Shown here one piece after another: positions 58,087 to 64,000 of a DNA stretch of 64,000 bases (positions are counted from its first letter, which is position 1; every line of letters starts with the position of its first letter). The position numbers and the translations under genes were made by a program. The DNA comes from Taudactylus pleione. Taxonomy: Eukaryota; Chordata; Amphibia; Anura; Myobatrachidae. Where the stretch lies: contig JAUIMM010001030.1 of assembly GCA_031769625.1 (NCBI GenBank), positions 1,247,001 to 1,311,000 of the forward strand, given 5' to 3'. Below the pieces are notes generated by a model. It had not been told where the DNA came from and did no database searches. It worked only from the letters and a program-made list of their open reading frames with translations.

Positions 58087-59577
58087 TCAGAGAAAGATAC
58101 TGTAGTTGATCATTTCATTGAGTCCATTAGGGCTCACAGTATTGAGTCTAAAGGTCCAGTTGCTTTCCCTCTGTAGTAATATTTTTGTCAGGTTGCCACC
58201 TCTTATGCCCAATCTAATATGTTCTAGCCCAAAGGCTTTCAGATCTTGTGTTGTTCCATTGTGGTATTTTAAGAAGTGTCTGGCGACAGATGTCAGTTTC
58301 TTCATTTTAGTGAGGTCGCTTCTTGCATTTTTGATATTCCCCACGTGTTCTAAGATTCTCTGTTTAAAGATGCGACTTGTCATGCCTATGTACCGAAGGT
58401 TGCAACTGCACTCCAAGCAGTATATAACCCCCATAGCATCACAGTTGATAAATTGTGTTAGCATGATAGTCTGGCCATATCTATCGATAACGTTATCTTT
58501 TTTGGTGATATAGCCACAGGCTTTACACTTACCACATGGGTAAGTACCTTTTAATTTCATCTGCCTTCTGGGATTTCCTACAAAATGGCTCTTTACCAGT
58601 CTATCCCTGAGATTTGGGGATCTTCGCCAGCTAAAGGTGGGTTTACTCTCCAGAGAATTTCTCAGATCATCATCCATGAGTAAGACATGCCAATGTCGTG
58701 TGACGATTTCCTGCAATTCTCGCCACTCATTACAGTAATTTGTAATGAAACGTACTTGGTTTTTTGTTTCACTAGATTTGTTGTTGGAGAAGATCAGGGT
58801 CTGTCTATCCGTTTTGAGAGCCTGGTATTGGGCACTCTTAATCATTTTCCTACTATAACCTCTGCTTAGGAGGCGTTCAGAAAGATCTTGACTTTTGCGC
58901 AGAAAGGTCTCATCAGTTGTGCAATTTCTTCTGAGTCTCAGAAACTCACCCTTAGGTAAGTTTTTGATAGTAGGCGGAAAGTGAGCACTACTGCAATGAA
59001 GAAGACTATTCGTAGCTGTTTCTTTTCTGAATAGTTCTGTTTGTAGGTATCCATTCTCATTAGTAAAGAGGTGAAGATCAAGAAAGGTGGCATTATCTCT
59101 GCTAAAGGTATATGTAAGTTTCAAATTTATTGAGTTTTTGTTCAACTCCTGGATAAAGGTAAGTAGGTCGTTCACATCTCCCTGCCATATCATAAAGATA
59201 TCATCAATATATCTTAGCCAGGTGGTTATATGGCTGGTAAATCGTTCATTCGACTCTTTGAAGACAATTTCCCTCTCCCACCAACCGAGGAACAGGTTGG
59301 CATATGTCGGTGCACATGCTGCACCCATCGCCGTTCCTCGGATTTGGAGGAAGAATTGGTCATCAAATGTAAAGAAATTTTTGTAAAGGATGAACTCCAA
59401 TAAATCCAGTAAGAACTCTTTAAACTCGTCCATCCCCTCCATCTGTAGGAAATATCGAATTGCTGAGATGCCGATGTCATGTTGGATACTCGTGTACAAA
59501 GATTCCACATCTAAAGTGACCAATAATTGGGAGGACATCCCTAGTATCTTGGACATAGGATGGTAAGGTATCGACAT
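58087..59577 (-). CDS. PLE reverse transcriptase core and GIY-YIG endonuclease
   Basis: 496-aa frame that supplies the catalytic parts of a Penelope-type polyprotein, which copies RNA into DNA and nicks the target. RT motif A is LLVTLDVESLYTSI (18-31), motif B RGTAMGAACAPTYANLFLGW (80-99) and motif C YIDD (123-126). A cysteine knuckle, CGKC and C354 (348-354), precedes the nuclease, as in typical PLEs. The GIY-YIG domain has VIY (384-386), YIG (396-398), R402/R407, EH (410-411) and RESNW with E471. All key residues appear present. The ATG at 59577 is probably not a natural start: the RT continues from the overlapping frame upstream through a one-base frameshift near 59525-59550. EN+ PLE, Neptune/Poseidon-like by overall similarity; the exact clade is not determined. 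Confidence 0.9.
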   Translation of the reverse strand: MSIPYHPMSKILGMSSQLLVTLDVESLYTSIQHDIGISAIRYFLQMEGMDEFKEFLLDLLEFILYKNFFTFDDQFFLQIRGTAMGAACAPTYANLFLGWWEREIVFKESNERFTSHITTWLRYIDDIFMIWQGDVNDLLTFIQELNKNSINLKLTYTFSRDNATFLDLHLFTNENGYLQTELFRKETATNSLLHCSSAHFPPTIKNLPKGEFLRLRRNCTTDETFLRKSQDLSERLLSRGYSRKMIKSAQYQALKTDRQTLIFSNNKSSETKNQVRFITNYCNEWRELQEIVTRHWHVLLMDDDLRNSLESKPTFSWRRSPNLRDRLVKSHFVGNPRRQMKLKGTYPCGKCKACGYITKKDNVIDRYGQTIMLTQFINCDAMGVIYCLECSCNLRYIGMTSRIFKQRILEHVGNIKNARSDLTKMKKLTSVARHFLKYHNGTTQDLKAFGLEHIRLGIRGGNLTKILLQRESNWTFRLNTVSPNGLNEMINYSIFL

Positions 59578-60529
59578 TATGTCGTAAGTGTTGGTCTAAA
59601 AAGATACTGGCTTGTTCAGATAGTCCCCCAATTCCCGAGAAAATTGGTCGTCCTGGAGGGTTGTGAATGTTTTTATGCACTTTGGGTAGCATGTAAAAAG
59701 TGGGTGTTTTAGGTTTGTCCACAACTAAAAAGGCGTGTTCTTGTTTGGTAATGACGCCTTTTGTGAAAACATCATTGACAAGTTTATGATATAGTAAATT
59801 ATATAGTTCTGTGGGATTGAAAATCATTTGTTTATAGCAGGTTTTATCATATAATTGCCTATATGCTTCCTTTAAATACATATCCTTTGGCCAAAGTACT
59901 ATGTTACCCCCTTTATCTGAGGGTTTGATAATTACATCGTCCCCTTGATTTATCACCTTAAGTGCTTGTCTTTCATCCTGATTAAGATTGTCGCTCGAAT
60001 GAGAGGTATCTTTGTTACTGTGTGCTTTGTCCATGTCGCGGGAGATTAGGTCCAAAAAGATCTTAACTTCAGGACATATCATCTCTGATGGTGTGAACGT
60101 GCTCTTCTTTTTACAGATGTTTCTGCGTGTAGATAACACTTCTGGAGGGCTATTGGTAGATTCATTTACTTCCATAAGTTCCTCTAAGTCTATCAAAGCT
60201 TGTACTTCTTCCTCTGTATGAAAGGGTGGGAGAGTATCTCCAGAAAATAGCCCTTGAGTTTGTGTATCAATAACCGTCAAATCACTTTTGTCTTTATTTG
60301 AAAAAAAATTTTTTAAAAGTAATTTGCGTCCGAAGAGACGCAAGTCCTTTTCCCATGTAAATCTGTTAAATGTTTTGCTGGGAGAGAACGACAGTCCCTT
60401 ACTTAGTACCTCCATCTCAGTAGTCGTAAGGCACCTAGGTGACAGATTGATAACCTTCAAATTGGATGTCACCTCTAATTCTTGTTGCGGATTCTGGACG
60501 ATGTTCTCTGGGGTATGGGAGAGTCCCAA
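59477..60529 (-). pseudogene. N-terminal half of PLE RT (frameshifted from the catalytic part)
   Basis: 350-aa frame with typical PLE N-terminal blocks: LSKGLSFSPSKTFNRF, a KPSDKGGNIVLWPKDMY block (about residue 205), TFYMLPKVHKNIHNPPGRPI (about 287-306), then GIGGLSEQASIFLD and LPSYVQDTRDVL. After DTRDVL the frame loses homology, and the continuing RT sequence (LLVTLDV) appears in the next frame, which is that of the 496-aa ORF. This shows a single indel near 59525-59550 that splits one ancestral protein. It overlaps the upstream ORF by 55 nt in a different frame. Confidence 0.85.
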
Positions 60530-61080
60530 GTCCTTGGGTCTCTTCCCCTTCTTGATACTTCTCCTCGTCCTCCTCTTTTTGTACGGAAACCTCGCGTACT
60601 CCTGCTTTCTTCTAAAAAAGTGAGTGTGTCCCTGCGAGGTGGTGATACAAGATCTTCCGTACCAGAGGACTCTGTTTCGGAGGAGCTATAACCAGCGGGA
60701 TATTTGTATTCTTTAGTGGTAGTGTTGTGTTTCCACTTGAATATGTTGCCTTGAGAGAAATCCCTCTTGTCTCTGATAAATTTATTCCTTTTTCTTTCTA
60801 TCAGAGTTTCTTCATAGGTATTGAGATCCTCTTTAATTTTTTCAAAGGCTGTTTGAAGTCTAGCATCTTTTTCCCACTGTTCAAGTGTTTTGCCCAGGGT
60901 ATCAACTTCTTTATCTAGTTCTTCTAATACAAGGAGATTGTGTTTGAGTAGAATATTCATCAATTCTTGAGAGCACTTGAGGAGGCAGGCTTCCCAGTCA
61001 GTTTTGAGAGAGTTGGTGGCAAGTTCAAAGGTGGGAAAGATCTTTGGTCTCAAACCACGGGGAACAATTTTTTGCTTCAA
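60475..61080 (-). CDS. PLE upstream ORF (coiled-coil and basic RG-rich protein)
   Basis: 201-aa frame beginning at ATG 61080. Residues about 35-100 are rich in Leu/Glu/Lys heptad-like spacing and probably form a coiled coil. WEKDARLQTAFEKIKEDL is part of it. Residues 110-120 contain FKWKHN. The C-terminus (155-201) is basic with RGGRGEVSRRGR, suggesting nucleic-acid binding. Comparable N-terminal regions are found in vertebrate PLEs. It overlaps the RT N-terminal frame in a different frame, so it is either a separate ORF1 or an N-terminal domain detached by an ancestral indel. Its frame is the same as that of the downstream 496-aa ORF. Confidence 0.7.
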   Translation of the reverse strand: MKQKIVPRGLRPKIFPTFELATNSLKTDWEACLLKCSQELMNILLKHNLLVLEELDKEVDTLGKTLEQWEKDARLQTAFEKIKEDLNTYEETLIERKRNKFIRDKRDFSQGNIFKWKHNTTTKEYKYPAGYSSSETESSGTEDLVSPPRRDTLTFLEESRSTRGFRTKRGGRGEVSRRGRDPRTWDSPIPQRTSSRIRNKN

Positions 61081-61126
61081 ATAGTTTTCTATTGTAGTTA
61101 ACTCCCAATTAGATCAAATATATATA

Positions 61127-61202
61127 TATATATATATCACTGTCATCACATCACCATTCATATATTTATTAATTTTTTATCTTCTCATTATTATTATTAT
61201 TG

Positions 61203-61234
<32 letters not shown>

Positions 61235-62953
61235 TTTATTTTTTATTTTTTATTATTATCTTTATATTTATTTTTATTTATATTTATATTTATTTTTATC
61301 TTTAATATTTTTAATTTTTTTTTATTTTTTTTTATATTTTGGTATCATTCTCTTTATTCTAATCACTTTATACACACTTATTTATATCTACTATTTATAT
61401 ATCTGTATGTTTGGTATTAGCATTTTTGCATAACTATTTTTGCTGCAAGACAGACACTTTAGCTACTAGTCAGGTTTTCCACCTTAGACTGTTAGCCTGA
61501 TCGTTATGAGCTTCATCTAACCCAAACACTCCCCCCTCCTATGACTCATCCCCTCCTGTTGCTGTGGACCAATAGAGGGAGTTAACACTTGGACCTATTG
61601 ACAAGGGTATTGCATCTGCAACACACAGCACCTGCTCTCCCATTGGTCACAACGCAGGTTAAAGATCATCTGTGTATCACAGTCCACATGCATCTGACTG
61701 AGGAAGCGACAGTGAAACGCGCGTCTCAGACCCGCGAATCCGGCTGTGTACAGGCGGGATTCGTCATGGCAGCATACTGACAGGCTCTTCTAGTGGCAGA
61801 TTTTCTATACTACACACCGGCTCCCTGGAGGTGAGCGCTCAGGTACTTTTCATACTACACTTTCTTTAGCGCACTGAGTGGCTTTATTTAACAGAGACAA
61901 GTTTGTAACCCTGCAATACCTTTAGGGCAACAGAGCTCCACTTGTCCTGTACTAGCCATAGTGCAGCTACACTCATACTCTTTCTTCCTATCACTGCATA
62001 TGCGATCTGGGTTTCCCACCACTCACCACTACCTTTGGTATATGACTGGCAGCAGCACAGATCGCAAACCTATGCTGTGTTATTTCATTACGATAACTAT
62101 TGTCTCTATGAGTACTCTCATTGGGGTGCGCCTATTAGAGGTTCCTGCAATGTTTACACCAGGACCTTCTTTTTAACGCAGTCCAACAGCAGATACTCAT
62201 TGTACTTATTCCCTACCCTGGGAGTACCTTTATAGTACGCTCACATGCCATTCAATGGTTATACAATGGCATGCAGCAGCTGCTATTTTGTAAACTCCAC
62301 ATAAAGGAGTAGCTTTACTTTTTCCTATAACCTTACTGTCTACTAGTACCTGGGTGGCATCACAGGCGACCTACGTGTGATCTGCCTCTCATTACAACCT
62401 GTGATTTACTTATATTCATTTTGATATTTGCAGGGTCAGCTATTATTTCATCTGACCCCCTTATCATTGTATTTCTCTGATTACTGTTCAGTGTTATTGT
62501 GCTGTGATATCTCACGTAACCTATATTGAATATTGTATGGTTATTATCACATTCTTTTCTAGAAGATTTCCTTGTATGCTTCTGCCGTAATTCTGATTAG
62601 CCATTGTGCTATGACGACATTATGAGGTCATTGAACTAGTATATGTTTTATATAGGTCTCAATATTGTATGAGACAGAGAATTATAGACCTATTTGTAAT
62701 ATTTCACTTAGCTTCACATAATTGTGATAAGTATTGTATTATATGTTGTCTTATGTTCTATGTATGTTCGTGTTCTGCTTGTGATAATTTATAGCTGTTA
62801 TTCCAACAGTAATGCCAATAAGTAACAGGCTCAGACTTGTTTTTGGTATTTTAAAATATATCTAATAAAAGTTATTTTTTATATATTATTCTTATTATAA
62901 CCTTTACATTCGAGTGCCCCCAACAAAAGAGTTTTCTTCTTCTCCCCCATACT
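61127..62953. repeat. Right inverted arm of the PLE
   Basis: Reverse-complement copy of the left arm, from ATATCACTGTCATCACATCACC at the inner end to CCCCCAACAAAAGAGTTTTC at the outer end. It lies upstream of the minus-strand genes and would supply their promoter if the transcript starts here. Confidence 0.92.
61693..61730 (+). ncRNA. Hammerhead-ribozyme-like motif in right PLE arm
   Basis: TCTGA (stem I), CTGAGGA (a full match to the CUGANGA core), one extra A, a weak two-pair stem II (GC/GT with GACA loop), GAA, ACGCGCGT (self-complementary stem III), C (cleavage position), TCAGA closing stem I. Hammerhead motifs are documented in PLE terminal repeats. Core and stems I and III fit well. 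The short stem II and extra A argue for low or no in-cis activity in this copy. Confidence 0.5.
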
Positions 62954-63132
62954 ACGTTTATCTATACTCTCATGGGGAGCACCTCCACACTTTACAATAT
63001 TTTTGCTTGACACCTATACTAGGGTTTGATATTTATAATTGTGGATTTTCATTATTCTTTTGACTAATTATATCCAATATATTATATCCTGTGCTCAAAC
63101 TATATCCCCCTATTCCCCCCTTCCCTGGTCAT
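62954..63132. other. Single-sided right tail of the PLE
   Basis: Sequence between the outer end of the right arm and the TSD has no counterpart at the left end. Its first 55 bases (TTTATCTA, GGGGAGCACC, TTTTTGC) match the tail of the 9.7-13.65 kb element (from about 13452). The rest diverges. Confidence 0.75.
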
Positions 63133-63146
63133 CTATGGTAAAACAT
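63133..63146 (+). repeat. Right 14-bp target-site duplication of the PLE
   Basis: Identical CTATGGTAAAACAT copy, see 55449-55462. Confidence 0.9.
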
Positions 63147-64000
63147 GTCAAGTTATCACTTAGGGACTCATTTACAGTTCAATTCAAGTAAATTTTGTGA
63201 TACGCCCAGTTGTGGCAAGTACAATATATTTTTATAGTCCCATTAAAAGTTTAGATATGAGGTTGGGTTTATGGCACTGGAGAACTGTATCACTTTGCAG
63301 GGACAAATGCTGTTTGTTTACTGCTAAAATGTGTAATATCTTACTGTATGTGACTTCTCATCCCTACCAGCTCATTTAAAAACTTCTGTTCAGAATTTCG
63401 ACATTGAAGTTTTGTCGACAGCTCATCTTAGGGTTTAAATGCATGAAATGTGCACATGCCGACATTATTTAAATTTCAACATTTCACATGTCAACATTTT
63501 GTACAACACCCAGTTTAAATTTTTTTGCCTAATCCAAAAATCAAGATCCGTCAAACTCTTACCATTGCATGGTAAAAACTTGTGCACACCCACAAACGTT
63601 GGCATTTTAACCTGCAGCCTCATGCACTTAATGATGGAAATTATTGCGCTTGCACAACACTCACAAAAACTTATTTGTACTACACTTTTGCTTATTCTGC
63701 AAACTCCCATAGAGTTAACTTGGTGTAGGATGTTTAAGAGACCATAATGTACATAAAAACACACAAAACAGTAATCAGCTATTCTATTTGTTTTTGCAAC
63801 TAGTTTTGAAATATATATTTGGATGACTAGTCTCGTTTAGCAAAACATAATAAAGTACTGTATGCATACTCCATAATGTGACTTAACGACTAGACAAACA
63901 ATGTGCATACTGTACATATAGTCATTGTAGTTTCAGCTTCCTTTTCAAGATTGCCTGTCCCCAGGAACCTCAAAGCTTGCTGATCATATTTTAATCAACA
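63147..64000. other. Unassigned flank with a GTCGACA-type fragment
   Basis: At about 63395-63500 ATTTCGACATTG, TTTGTCGACAG and GCCGACATT blocks resemble the arms of the foldback MITE at 48.05-48.59 kb. No gene is recognised up to the window end. Confidence 0.4.

Larger units (their letters stand above)
55463..63132 (-). mobile_element. Penelope-like element with long inverted arms, complete insertion
   Basis: The element is bounded by a perfect 14-bp TSD. From left to right it has an inverted arm starting directly at the TSD (55463 to about 57640), a 3' region, three overlapping minus-strand frames (58087-61080), the inverse arm (about 61127-62953) and a right tail of about 180 bp. The ORF set is diagnostic of EN+ PLEs: an RT with YIDD and a C-terminal GIY-YIG nuclease. 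Inverted terminal repeats are known in PLEs. Arms of about 2 kb that match closely, with one-sided tail sequence, are notable. At least one frameshift makes this copy probably non-functional. Confidence 0.9.

Overview
This window looks like vertebrate nuclear DNA, most likely from an amphibian (probably a frog). It is AT-rich, has no operon-like gene packing, and consists largely of transposable elements: an L2-type LINE, a tRNA-derived SINE that shares the LINE tail, several hAT elements, many palindromic MITEs and a Penelope-like retroelement (PLE). I cannot name the species. Most short ORFs are chance frames inside repeats.

Layout: 0-9.7 kb holds a GC-rich promoter-like block, palindromic MITEs and a 5'-truncated LINE (6.8-7.9 kb). 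9.7-13.65 kb is a long-inverted-repeat element flanked by a 14-bp target-site duplication (TSD), with a Harbinger-like MITE nested in it. 15.63-18.72 kb is a hAT-type element with a perfect 8-bp TSD. It encloses what looks like the promoter and first coding exon (minus strand, 18047-18134) of a CHST11/CHST13-type carbohydrate sulfotransferase. 18.8-37.9 kb is mostly unassigned sequence with scattered MITEs, a SINE, minisatellites and a 506-bp hAT with a perfect TSD. 37.9-39.75 kb is another hAT with a perfect TSD that carries telomere-like repeats. 40-48.6 kb has further nested MITEs.

49.18-54.14 kb is an apparently intact autonomous hAT transposon with an uninterrupted 1037-aa BED-finger transposase, a TATA-like promoter and four near-identical 160-bp repeats upstream of the gene. 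It sits in the TA-rich centre of an older inverted repeat. 54.75-55.21 kb is a hAT MITE nested inside another hAT MITE, both with TSDs.

55.46-63.13 kb is a complete PLE insertion with a 14-bp TSD. Two long inverted arms (about 2.2 and 1.8 kb) surround minus-strand frames for a coiled-coil ORF1, an RT N-terminal region, and an RT core plus GIY-YIG endonuclease. The coding region is split by at least one frameshift. The arms carry a hammerhead-ribozyme-like motif.

The most notable observation is that the 9.7-13.65 kb element shares terminal sequence, long inverted arms, a one-sided right tail, a 14-bp TSD and a hammerhead-like motif with the PLE. The two look like a non-autonomous/autonomous pair with unusual architecture. 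The captured-looking sulfotransferase first exon is the second main lead.
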